Positions 1-11,123 of a stretch of 64,000 bases of DNA are shown here, in pieces. Position 1 is the first letter of the stretch. Every line of letters begins with the position of its first letter. The position numbers and the translations under genes were made by a program. A model generated the notes under the pieces. That model was not told the origin of the DNA. It was given only the letters and a program-made list of their open reading frames with translations, and ran no database searches. The stretch spans positions 39,265 to 103,264 of the forward strand of contig JAAMXY010000156.1 of NCBI GenBank assembly GCA_019677205.1, given 5' to 3'. The DNA comes from Pinguiococcus pyrenoidosus. Lineage: Eukaryota; Sar; Pinguiophyceae; Pinguiochrysidales; Pinguiochrysidaceae.

Positions 1-2
1 AG

Positions 3-3000
3 CCGATCGATTTCAGCCTCGAAGCTGCCGTCCCGGACCCGGTCCCGTTCGACATGCGCCTGCAGAACATGATCGATGAGCACGATTCGTTCATCCTCAC
101 CGATGATCAGCGCCAGATCGCGACGGGCGTGCTGGACGAAGTGAAGCAGTTCGCCCTGCTCGAAGGGGCCGCCTCGAACAAGTTGGAAACGCAGCAGGAG
201 CGCGAGCAGGAGCAGGAGCAAGAGAAGGAGATCAAGGCCAAGCGGGATCAGGAGATTGAGCTCGAGAAGTTCGTCGACCGCGAGTACAGCCGGCAGGAAG
301 AGAGGCAGCGGCCGTGGGCCTTCAACGTCCTTGCCGACGATCTCGAGAAGGCGGCGAGCCAGGCGGACGGGGACCAGCGCGTGCATCCTTTCTACCGTCT
401 GAAGGACTTCCGCTTGCGTCTCCACGAGCCGCTCCCGTTCCCGGACTGCTTGTATCTGTCCAATAACTACTTCAATCCGAAATGGACGGGGCTGCGGCGC
501 GTCAAGAACGTGGTCATGATTCTGGAATATGCTCCGTCGTGCGAGGACGACAATCTCCGGCTGCTGTCGGCGGAGGAGAGCCTTGCCAAGTATGGCAGCA
601 TCGGGCAGGAAAAGGAGAACGAGCTCAAGAAGGCCTACGAGCTCCTCAGCTTCCACGGCACTCAGAGCAGCTCCGAGATACTCATGAATGGGGACGACTT
701 CCGAAACGCGTACCGCGTCGTCACCGACCTCCGCGCGGACGACGAGGTCGTGACGCGGTTCATGAAGGACTCGAGCACGCTGGGCCTTGCCGATTTCCGC
801 CGGCTGCTCACCACCGGCTCGCTGAGGCCGGAGCAGAAGGGTCGATACTGGGTGGCCGTCAGCTTGGCGGAGGCGGAGACGCTGCGACGCATTCTCCATG
901 TGGCAGCCGACACCGGCGACACGCAGGTCATCAAGGGAAAGTCGACGGAGCTCGCCTTGCGCTACTCGCCGGTCAGTGGCTTCGACGCAGCCCCAGCGGG
1001 AGACGCCGGCATCGTATTCGACGCCTCGCCAGGATGGTGGAAGCGGGACCACGCCGAGACGGGCCACACGATTTATCAGACGGCCCTGGCGCGAGCCTGC
1101 TTCCGGTTCTTCGACGGCGACATGCACTACGCGGACGCTGCGCTTCAGATCCTTCTCCGCGCGCTGCAGGAGGGAAGCATCTCGGATCGCGCCCAGTTCT
1201 TCAGCTCCACCACGGGCTGCCGTCGGCGCATGCAGCGGAGGTGGCAGGAGACGCCTCTTGCCAAGGTCTTCACCATTGAGCACGAGTGGCGGGCACTGAA
1301 GCAGCGCGCTCTCGCGTGTTTCATGCGGGAATCGCTCAAGAGCCGCGGCCTGACGTTCTGGGAGGCCTTCACTGCCTTTGACGCAGACGACAACGGCATG
1401 CTTTCCCCCGCCGAGTTCTACGGAGCGCTGCGCTGGTTGGACGCTCCCGGACTCACCGTCGAGGACGTGGTCGACTTCTTCTTGGCCGCGGATGTCAATC
1501 GCGACTCCGCAATCGACTACAAGGAGTACATCGACATGCTGCACGAAGGCGACGAGAAGAAGGAGGAAGGAGACGACCAGGAGGACGAGGAGGAGGAGGA
1601 CGCCAGTGGCCGCGCCTTGCTGCCGAAGGTGGAGCCATACGGCACGGACATCATCAGAGAGGCCCTGGTCCGCCGGAGGAGGGAGCAGATGGCCAAAGCT
1701 CGGGAGGAAAAGCTCCGTCGCCAGGCCTACGAAGCTGCCTTGGACGTCAAGATCTTCGAGGAGGAGCTCCGCGCCTCGAAGAATCGGAAGGGAGGTCCGA
1801 ACCCGAACATGACCGAGCTGGACGTCGCAGGACGTACGGTAGACATCGTGGACTTCAAGTTCTCGATGAATCAGACGCCCTTGCGCATGAACTGCACGGG
1901 AAAGAAGGAGTTCATCCCGATCCTTTACGGCACTCCGTTCCAAGCCAAGATCACTCCGCTGGGATGTCCTCGTGGACACGGCAAGATGATGTCAGGCTAC
2001 GACTACTCGTGGGTGTCGTGCGAGCTGTGCAAGGCGGTCGGCGTGAACACCTGCTGTCCGAAGTACTGCGGGGTCTACATCTGCAACAACTGTATTGAGA
2101 AACACCGGCGCGGCCAGGAAGAGCGCATGCGCAGTCCCAGGGGCCAGCCCACCTTCGTCCGCATCAACCCGGGTGCCTCCTTCACGGTGCAGATTCCCAA
2201 TCCTTCTTCGGGAACGGAAAACGAAGCTCGCGCGCTGTCTGTGGACGAGAAGAGCTTCGGCGAGTCCTTTACGGTGGTCATGGACCTTCGCCTGCAGAAG
2301 CTTCCTCCACCGGGGCAGCTCCAGGCGCTGCTCCGTTTCAGCCCGCCCGAGCATTCCCGTGCACGCCGGAAGCACTTCGCCTCCGTTTACGTCAACTGCA
2401 ACGGGGACCTCGGGGGCCCGGAACTCAATGCCAGTCCGCCGGTCGAGGAAGGGTCCGCGCGGGCCAGCAAGAAGAAGCTCGCGCGGTACTTCGAGTCCGA
2501 CCACCCACACAAGCAGGGCGACGATCTCGTGATTGAAGTGAAGATCCCGGGGGCCAAGCAGATTCGGATCAAGTTCGATTCCCAGTCGGCCACCTACAGA
2601 TGGGGCGCGCACATTCAGTTCTTCTCGGACATAGCGTGCACCACCTCCATTTCGGAGCAGTACGGAGGAGGCCTGAGTGGGACGCCGCAAAACTTTGCCG
2701 GTGTCGAGAGTCCCCCGCTCGTGTTGAACGGAGGTCGCGTGTATGCCAAGTGGCACACCGACCGATGGTGCGACAAAGGCTGGGGCTTCAAGTTCGAGGC
2801 CGTGGGCGACCCAAATCCGCCGGCAGGGGAGAAGGCCGCGGAATCCGAGAAGCAGAGCAAGAAGAAGAAGAAGAAGAAGAAAGAGAAGGAGCGGAAGAAG
2901 AAGAGCAAGAAGTCGAAGGCGCAGAAGACGAAGGAGGTGGAAGAGAAGGACGCCGCCGCTGGCGAAGATGTGAAGGCAGACGAGCTGCCGGTGGACGACG

Positions 3001-4130
3001 CCGCTGCACAAGGCGGTAGAGACACCGAGGGTGGTTCCGTCGAGGCGAAGGACGGAGCCATCTCGGTGGAGTCGGAAGAAGGCGATGAAGCGAAGGCCAC
3101 GGAGGCACTCATTGTGGAGCAGGCGGAAGTGGAAGGCGCCTCGGGCCCTGCCGGGGCTTCGCATGGCGGAAGAATGCGCTTCTCGGTTGCCGAAGTCGTA
3201 GAAATAACGCCTGGTAGTCCCACCGCGCCCTCAGAGAAGAAGAGCGTGCCTGCGCCAGAAGAGGACAAGGCTACTGAAGTGGCCGCTGCTGCGGCTGACG
3301 ACGGGAAGGCTCCTTCTGGTGACGCGAACTCCGATGCTAAGGAAACTCCAGAGTCGAACGCTGCGGATGACGCCGCCGCGGATGACGCCGCCGCGGATGA
3401 GGCTGGAGAAATCTCCAAGGAAAGTAAGGACGAAGCGACGGATGCATCTCAGTCCAACGGCAAGGCCGACTCAGAAGTGCCAGCTGTGGCATCGAAAGCC
3501 CCGGCTCCTGGTCGGATTCAAGGTGACCGCTGGCACTTGATTGCCGTCTCCGTGCAGCCAAGCCTTGGAAGGTTGGAGACGTTTGTGGATGGCGTGTCCA
3601 CGGGCGCTGTCGTGCGGGGAGTGGATCCGCAAGAGCTCCGGCTACGGCACAAGCTCGTTGTCTTCGGCGGCGGAAAGCAAGCACAATCCAGGGGTGGAGA
3701 CGTTCGACGGATCTTCACCGCGCGTGGCACCTTCGAGAGCGACATCCAGCAGGACCTGTATCTGGCCGCCATGGACGACTCGCCCCTGTACGGTGGACTC
3801 CTTCGGAAGATCCAGGCCGCCTGGCGTGGCTACATCTCTCGGAAGCGGCATGGCAAGCTGGGGAAGCGCGTTAAGAAGGGCAGGGGCAAGGCCGACGACG
3901 ACGACGACGACGAAGACTCTTCTGACGACGATGAGGAGGATGAGGATGAGGATGAGGACGAGGCCGAGAAAGACGAAGATGACAGCGAAGACGAGGATGA
4001 CGACGAGGACGATGATGAGGAGGACGACGATGATGAAGAGGATGGTGATGACGATGATGATGACGGTGTATTTGATGACGATGACGACGATGACGACGAA
4101 GATGAAGACGACGACAACGACGAAGATGAG

Positions 4131-4180
<50 letters not shown>

Positions 4181-4454
4181 TGGTTTCGATGTTGGCATTG
4201 GTGCCGCTGCTGCGGATCAGGAAGCCGAGGAAAGTGTGATCACATCTATCACCGACAGGACAGACGAAGGCCAGATGGTCGATCTCAAGAAAACCGAGGC
4301 CAGCCAAAAGAAGGGGGCAACGAAACGGAAGATGGTGAAGAGGGCTGCGCGCATTGCAACTGCTGACGTTGAACGCACGGCCGACACGCCGTCGGAGGAA
4401 GAAAAGCAGGTCAAGAGGAAGTCGAAATGGGGCTTCAGTTGGATGAAACGATGA
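3..4454 (+). CDS. Giant DUF3638-like protein, C-terminal part (5' end outside window)
   Basis: The frame is open from base 3 with no stop upstream of the first Met at 54, so the gene starts outside the window. Seen, in order (numbered from Met 54): an EQ/KE-rich helix (about 45-75); a region with a PFPDCLYLSNNYF stretch recalling the C-terminus of the giant DUF3638/DUF3645 proteins of oomycetes and other protists; two EF-hand loops (about 442 and 480; DADDNGMLSPAE and a second starting DVNRDS); a Cys/His cluster (about 640-690; CxxC, CC, CxxC then H) like a ZZ/RING finger; a CUB-like region ending in WGFKFEAVGD (about 830-920) as in some E3 ligases; a Lys/Glu- and Ala-rich disordered stretch; a LamG-like segment (WHLIAVSVQ, FVDGVSTG, about 1160-1190); an IQ motif (IQAAWRGYISRKR); and a very acidic tail. 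The exon has no intron over 4.4 kb. Function is unknown; calcium and ubiquitin links are inferred from domains only. Confidence 0.7.
3893..4184 (+). repeat. GAC/GAT/GAG codon tract
   Basis: About 290 bp of nearly uninterrupted Asp/Glu codons inside the first gene, ending in a pure GAC run. It encodes the acidic tail and explains the long Ser-, Thr- and Val-only shadow frames on both strands. Confidence 0.95.
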
Positions 4455-4542
4455 AGACTCTGGCTAAGGAAATGGCGGAGCTTCTGCAGTTGAAGCAAGT
4501 GAGTTTGGAGGTCGTTCCCAGGTCCAAACTCTTAGTTGATTT

Positions 4543-4605
4543 GTGTAGTGTAGTGTAGTGTAGTGTAGTGTAGTGTAGTGTAGTGTAGTGTAGTGCAGTG
4601 TAGTG
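4543..4605. repeat. GTGTA pentanucleotide minisatellite
   Basis: About twelve near-perfect copies of a 5-bp unit (TAGTG), one with a C substitution, in the intergenic space between the DUF3638-like gene and TBP. The rest of 4455-4845 shows no gene. Confidence 0.95.
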
Positions 4606-4845
4606 CGGCCGCATGACGGTCAGGGATGCATGTTGAGGAATTTCCGGGTCTATTTCTGTGACGTCTTCACCGGAAAATGACGGTGTGATGGTTTCGACGT
4701 TTCGGCTTGGGATCATCTTCGTTCCGCGGACAAGCTTGGGCAGATGTTCTTGAACGCCGTGACCCGCTCAGCTCCGCAGAAGAGATCTGGTTCTCTTGGA
4801 GAGCGGCGCAATGCTTGACACGCGCAAGGGTACAAAGCCTGCTGG

Positions 4846-5521
4846 TTATGTCACCGGAGGGGCCACCGGCACGACGATGTCCTCCTTTCTACACTCCACC
4901 AGCACGGGGTGTATTTTCTCCACCGCTCGCTTGAGGTCCTCCAGGCTCTTAGCTCCTGTGACCACGAACTTGCCAGTCACGAACACCAACACGACGATCT
5001 TGGACGCCTGCATTCTGTACACCAAGCCAGGAAACACCTCCGGCTCATACGACGCAAACTTGGCATGCGTATACACCAGCTTCTCCAAGCGGATGGGAAA
5101 GTGCATATCCCCAGTGCCCACCATGTTCTGCACCTGAAGTTTCCCCACATTCATGAGTCCTCGCCAGATGCGAAAGCGCATCTGCAGACCGCGCAAAGCG
5201 CACCTTGAATTCCCGAAGCGCCGCCGGCAAATCTATCTTCTTAAGGAGTCTCTCGAACACCTGCGCCGCGCGTCGAGAGTCTTGCTCGCTTTTGCAGCCC
5301 AGAACCACCATCTTGCCACTGGCGTAGATGAGCGCAGTGGCTCGCAGGGGGTTCCGCAGGCGCAAGATGGCCGCCGGATAGCGCTTTGGGGTGTATTCCG
5401 CGTTGCGAATGCTGGTGGCGATGGTGCGCAGCTCCATCTTGTGGCCCAAATTGGCAGTGGACACCACATTCTGGACGCGCAGGCCCACGCGCATGCAGAT
5501 CTCTTCAGTGAGATCGCTCAT
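4846..5521 (-). CDS. TBP: TATA-box-binding protein (TBP), two exons
   Basis: General transcription factor that binds and bends promoter DNA for all three RNA polymerases. Exons on the minus strand are 5521-5204 and 5133-4846; the 70-nt intron (GTGCGC...CTTCAG) restores the junction LREFK|VQNMVG, giving 201 residues, almost pure TBP core. Both direct repeats are evident: VQNVVSTANLG with RNAEYTPKR, and VQNMVGTGDM with YEPEVFPGLVYRM. There is essentially no N-terminal extension. Odd: the two DNA-intercalating phenylalanines of the first repeat (yeast F99 and F116) are tyrosines here (Y48, Y66), while the second-repeat pair is Phe as usual. It could therefore be a TBP-related factor rather than the only TBP. 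Confidence 0.93.
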
Positions 5522-6085
5522 GCTGGAGTCCGCTGAACTACAGCGCTCTTGGGCGCCCTGTGGCGCTCTTCTCCTCCTCTGCTCGGGGCCCCTAACGACT
5601 TCACCTTTCTAACCTTTCTATCTGATAAATGTTACTTTGAAAATTGCCGATTTCTATTGTTATATCCCTATGAAACATCAATATATCATGCTGAAAATAT
5701 TTTCAATTGATTGAATGGTATTCGGGTTATGACCGAGGTGCCGCGGAACGAAAGAGAGATCCCCGGGCCCTTTTCCCAGGGCAGGGAGAGGCGGGAAGAC
5801 TCTTTTGGCTTGGGTGCGTGGAGAGAAAGGCCGAGCACCTCACCTTGGAGCATGGCAGAACGATCCTCTTGAAAAGCTGCGTGCTGCGTGAGGGGCCTCA
5901 CACCTTCCGCGTCTCTTGAGAGAGAACGACGGGGGAGAAAGAAAGAGGACGTCTTTGAGAGAACAGAATCGCAACACATCACCTCACCACACGCTCCACA
6001 ATCGTCATTGCGGACGGACTTGCTGCCTTGCCGGCTTCGAGAGACCGTCCAGACGGCGATCGGCTACACGTCTACGCCGAGCTCC
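5522..6085. other. Intergenic; TBP upstream region
   Basis: 564 bp between the TBP start and the end of the KNL1-like gene, both on the minus strand. The part just upstream of TBP (about 5600-5720) is AT-rich, as expected of a promoter. A 98-codon minus frame here shows no family resemblance. No RNA gene seen. Confidence 0.6.
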
Positions 6086-9000
6086 CTACGGTTTCCACGA
6101 TTGCAGCTGCCGCGCGATCGTAAATCTCTGCTCAGCTCTCACGCAGTCCCGCTTGGCGCGAAGCCAGCGTTCAGCCACACCCGCAAACTGCCGGACCGCC
6201 GAATCCAGCCGTGCCTCGGCTTGCTGCTGCGCCGCGCGCGCTTCCGCCTCTTTCCGACCTGACTCGGGAGTTTCCTCGACAGGATCTTGCTGCGACTGCG
6301 GCGCTCCCAGCGACTGATTCTCCTGCACTGGAGTCGATTCCTCCTCGATTGACGCACTCGACGGGCTCCTCGGGCTCTTGATCTGACGCTTAAATTCACG
6401 GAACAGCTCGATGGCAGAAACCGCACCTTCTTGAGACGACGCCGTCTCCGAGCTTCCCGGCGTCGTGGATGCAGGGTTTTCCTCAGCTTCACAAGGAGAA
6501 GGCAACGGAGCATGCGCAGCCGCAAAGGTTTGCCCAGGAGACATGAGCTCTCCGTCTTCCTCTGGCGCTCCGGGACTTTCCAGGAGCAGCGCAAGCGATA
6601 TGGTAGAAGTCCTCCTACCGTTGGCAGGGCAGCTCTCCGCCCTTCCTTCCTGGTCCAACGCGGACGCAGGTTGAGAGGCTGCTTCTCCATTGGACATCGG
6701 AGCATGCGATTCTCCAGCCTCCTTAGAAGGATTCTGCTTGCAGCTGTCTGGTGCTTCGCCAACGTCCTGGACGGTGCTGGGTTCTGTCACAGCCGTCGGC
6801 CCTTGCTGCACAAGCGGACTTGGATCCGTCACCATCGGAGGAAGTGCCAGAGCCTCTTGCGGCGAAGAGACCGTGGGCATGACCAGGCGCTGATCACCGA
6901 CACCTCCGCCAACGAACCCTGCAGCAGCAGCAGCAATAGTAGCAGTAGTATCCGTTCCGCTGTGACGAGACCCTGGTGTTCCGGTCGGTGAGGGATTGGC
7001 CGACGGTGAGGGGTCCACCGGCCGCCCTGTGGAACCCGCTGCCGGGTCCTCTTCATTGGCGTGAGGCAGCTCCTCAGACAGGCGAACTTGCTCGGAACTC
7101 GGGTTTTGGCTGCTCCTCAGAACGTTTGTGGCGGCCAGCTTTGTTCCAGAAGACACGGCAGCCGCGACCGCTGACGACGGGGAAGAAATGTCGCTCTTGG
7201 CGCCCCAGGGTTCCCCTAGGTGGCCAGGCGCCTCCGACCGGGACACCGCTGGACTCACCGCGACGCAACTCCTGCAAGGAGAGAACGCCAAGCTCATTTC
7301 CTCGCCGTAAGTGTCTGCGTCTTCGTCCCCGTCTACCACGTCTGCTGCTGCTCCTGCTGCTGTTGATGCCTCTCCTTCTCCTTCTCCCTCTTCCGCTTCT
7401 GCCGTACCAACCAAGTCGCTCTGATCCATTTGCTGTGCCGGAATCTCCGGGATGCCTTGTCGAAGAAGATCCATGATGTTCCCTTCCAGCGGTACCGTAT
7501 CGTCGGTTTCCTCAATGTCCTCCTCGGTGAGTGCCATGGCGTCTGCAATCACCTCGCTGACACTCTGGCGCCGATCCTGTGCGGAACTCATTCTCCTTGA
7601 CACTTGCTCGTGTTGCTCGGGACTGTCTTCGATGTTTGATGGCGTCAACTTCGGATCAGAATCAACGAAGGACATGGACTCAGGCGCCTGGACGTTGCGC
7701 GCTGGCCGACCTTTATCTGCGCCATCGTTCTCGCTGAAAGCAAGATGCAAGCTCTGTCGGCCTTGCACCGAGGACGGCTGTGGCACTTCGGAAGCCTCGA
7801 TCGTGGATGTTTCCATGCTCTCAGAGGAGCTCCAGCCGCGATCGCTGGATTCCCCATCTTCGAGGCTCCGCTCAATGGTCTGCACCTCAGTTTCCGTCGA
7901 CGGTGCCATGCTTTGATCGGCTGGCGCGATTCGCCTCTTCTTGCTGGCCGCCCGCGTACTCTGCGGGGTGCCATTCGATCGTCTTCGCTTGGCGACTCTT
8001 GGGGCCGGCTCGGCTTCTTCTGCCCATTGGCTCAGTATCTGGGCGTTGCTGGTCGGCAGAGACATCGATTCGTCCGTCTCGTCGGAGTCGTCATCATCCG
8101 TAGGCGCCATCGCTTCCGCAATAATGTCGCTGACGCTCTGCCTCCTCTTCTTCTTCTTGCCTCCGGACTTGATACTCTCCGGGGTCAGGGTCTGGCGCCG
8201 GCGTCTCGCTGACGTAGGGGCCTTCGAAGCCTGGTCTTCCCACTTGCTCAGGATCTCCGAATTCCGTGAGGTCTCCAAGGAGTCCGAGCTGTTCGAGTGG
8301 TCCATGTCGCTCAGCTCGTCGGGCAGCTGGAACATCGCCAAGGCATCCGACTTTGGCAGCGGCGTAAGCACTGAAGGAGGATGCCTTTGATCGAAGAAAG
8401 CGGCCCGCGGAGATCCAAAGGCTACCTTGCGGCCCGGAGTCGCTCGTCGCTTCAGACAGCTCCTGTGCGGGCTCTTTGCACCAGCCAGGTCTCGCTTGCG
8501 CGTCTCCGGTTGCTCCTCCGCGTCCTTCCACTCATCTGGCGCCAGAAGAGTGTCCGTGCTCTCGGGGCTGTTGGTCGGTGTTGGTGTCGGGGATGAGGAA
8601 GGCGACGCAGCTGAGGACGGCGCGGGAGGAAGGACAGACGCCGGAGGTGCTTCCGAAGAAGGGCTTGGCGACGTCGGGGGGCTCGACGTTGGCGTCGACA
8701 GAGGCGAAGGAGACGCAGTCGCGCTCCCCTTCGCGGGAATCTCCTCCAAGATCTGCTGAATGTCGCCTGTGTTCACCGTGGCATCGCCATCCTGCTGATC
8801 CGCGACGGGAGCTTCTGAACCACCGTCCGCGGACGAGAGCATCTCGAGCAGGTTGCCAGGCGAGCATGTTTGGCGTCGCGCCCTCCCGCCACTGACCGGC
8901 GAGACCACGTCGCTCGGACGCTCCGTTTCTTGTTCAAGAAACTCCTGGATGTCCAGTGTGTTGATCGTTGCGTCCGCATCGACCGGAGGCCCGGTTGGGC

Positions 9001-10746
9001 TCGCAGCACCTGAGCTGTGCTGTGCAAGAAGCTCTTGAAGCTTTTCGGTTGAGCAAGTCTCGTCGTCCACTTCTTCGACCACCTCTCCCCCAGTCTCCGC
9101 GGGCTCCTGGTTCGCTTGCAAGATGGCTGCCTCCATAATGCCAGAGAGGTTTATGGTTGCAGCATCCTCCTCAGCGGCCGAGAGATCCAGCTGCGAGTTT
9201 TCGCCGTCACCCGACAGAAGCTTTAGGAGGTTCCCTGGGGAGCACGTCTGGCGTCTCGCCGCCTTTGGGGAAGCCTCTCCCCCCTCAGAGCTCTGACGCC
9301 CTGCGTCGACATTCAATGCCTGCAGAATGTCCACGCTATTGATTGTCGTGTTCCCATCGACTTCCGAGCCGGCCGGGGAGCTTTGAAGCGCTCCTTCAAT
9401 GTCGGTCTGGTCCAAAAGCTGCAAGACATGCCCCGGAGAAACTGTGCAGCGCCGATTCTTCCGCGAAGAGCCCTTGGCAAGCTTGCCGCGCTTCTCAGCC
9501 TGGGGGCTGCCATTCAAGCTGAGTTCCGCGCTGATCGCGTTGGCCCCCTTTGCAGATGACCGATGCTGCTCATGCAAATCAAGTGCCGCTCCGGATAGAT
9601 CAATGACTCGGGACGATGCTTCCTCCGCTGCATCTTCGATGGCGGGGCTCTCGAGCTCTCCGTTGCCTTCACTGAGGAGCTTGAAGAGATTGCCAGGCGA
9701 GCATGTTTGGCGCCTCTTCTTGGCTGAGGCGTCTCTCACAGCTGCGGCCTGCTGCGGTTTCTCGGCACTCTCCGCGCCTATGATTTGCATCATGTCCGCA
9801 GTTGATACAGTCATGTCTTCGTCCTCTTCTTCTTCTTTTTCTTCTTCAGCTGCGGCGGCTTTTTCTTCAGCTGCGGCGGCTTCCGCGTCTGCCGGAACAA
9901 CGGGATTTGCCGCGGATCCAGATTCAGCTGGCTCCATCCCGAGGAGTGCCATCATGTTCCCTGGCGAGCAGGTCTGGCGCCTCGTCCGAGGCTTTGCGGG
10001 CCTCGTCTCTGCGCTCTCCGGTTGCTCACCATGATCTTGCGCATCACCGTCACCAGACGACGGCGAGTCTTCGTCTGCCTGAGCGAGGAGCCCCAAAAGG
10101 TTTCCTGGGGAGACGGTCTGCCGCCGGGATCTCGAAGTCTTAGCTCTGCTCCCACCGGCAGGCGTGTCGCTGCTCGCGTTGATTGAGTGCACCAGAGCTT
10201 GTGCGTCGGACGGCGACGACGTCTGGCGCCGAGCTGTCTTGGAGGAGCTCTTGTCTTTCTTCCGCCCGGACTGCACCTCTGAGAGGTCGATGCTGCGAAA
10301 GGCGGTCGCTTCTGCCGACTTTGGGTCCGCAGAACTTTGCGAAGCGTCCTTGTTGGCTTCGAGCAGCGCTAGCATGCTCCCGGGAGAGCATGTCTGGCGT
10401 CGGCCGCTCGTTTGCTGCAGGATTTCCGTGAGATCGACGGTTTCGGAGGCCAGGGACTGCAGGAGTTCTTCGGCGTTCGCTGGAGAATAGGTCTTGCGCC
10501 GCTTCGACTTCGAGCTTTTGCGCTCCCGTGCCTGAGAGGAAGGAGTCGCTATGCTCTGTGGAGTGCCAGTGTGGCCACTGGACGGCTTCTTGCCGCTTCT
10601 CGGAGGGTTTCTGTCGGAACGAGTGAGAAGTTCTCCGTGAGCATGTGAGGTGAACAGGTGCAGCTGCGTCGACCAGGTCCTCCACACGCATACCTGCGTG
10701 GCACGGCCGCCACTTCGCCATTGTCCGGGAAGTTCTCTTTGTCCAT
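6086..10746 (-). CDS. Repeat-array phospho-scaffold, candidate KNL1/Spc105 kinetochore protein
   Basis: Exon 1 is 10746-10694 (start MDKENFPDN, a KEN degron motif at residues 3-5) and exon 2 is 10610-6086; the 83-nt intron (GTATGC...CGACAG) joins PRR to NPPRSGKK, giving 1525 residues. The ORF continues upstream in other frames, but this ATG plus splice gives the better N-terminus. Seen: about 11 degenerate repeats of RRQTCSPGNLLxLL (an RRxT site beside an SP site) alternating with hydrophobic-Asp/Asn-Leu/Thr-Thr/Ser elements such as VDLTEIL, TINLSGI and TVNTGDI, which resemble the MELT repeats that dock BUB3/BUB1; a GRKVAFG motif (about 750) fitting the PP1-binding RVxF consensus; mostly disordered Ser/Glu/Ala sequence; and a C-terminal helix of about 90 residues. 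The C-terminal tandem RWD domain of KNL1 is not visible; a missed 3' exon is possible. The assignment is inference; the repeat structure is directly visible. Confidence 0.45.
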
Positions 10747-11123
10747 GTTGACGCAAGAGGAAAGGGCGTTTCCGGAGAAGGCCACTCCGCGCGCGCGCGG
10801 CAGATGCACGCCAAGGACTTGACGAGAACTCGGCCAGAAAACCAACGGGTTGTTGTCCGTGTTTTGATATATATTTTCACTCATTCTAGACCATATCTAT
10901 AAAAATTTCAAAATATTCTAAATGTGATTCAATTTTTTGGCGCGCTCTTTTCATTCGTGTGACAGAATGCGCATTCAAACGGATCGTCCTGCGAACTCGC
11001 TGACCTCGTGGTCTCTGTCCACCGACCCGAAATCAGCTGACAGACTCGGGATTGGCCTCCACCGCATTTCGGCCATTCCATAGCAAGCGCCCTTCTCTGC
11101 CCCCCAAACGCAGCTGACATGCG
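10747..11123. promoter_or_regulatory. Divergent promoter region (KNL1-like / LCMT-GNAT)
   Basis: 377 bp separate the start codons of two divergently transcribed genes. An AT-rich core lies at about 10860-10945 (TTTTGATATATATTTTC and similar). No coding sequence is supported. Confidence 0.5.

Noticed and set aside
3642..4307. Minus-strand poly-Val, poly-Ser and plus-strand poly-Thr/Met frames
   Set aside because: Other-frame readings of the Asp/Glu codon tract.
5134..5203. Apparent frameshift in the middle of TBP
   Set aside because: A 70-nt intron restores LREFK|VQNMVG and the correct TBP length.
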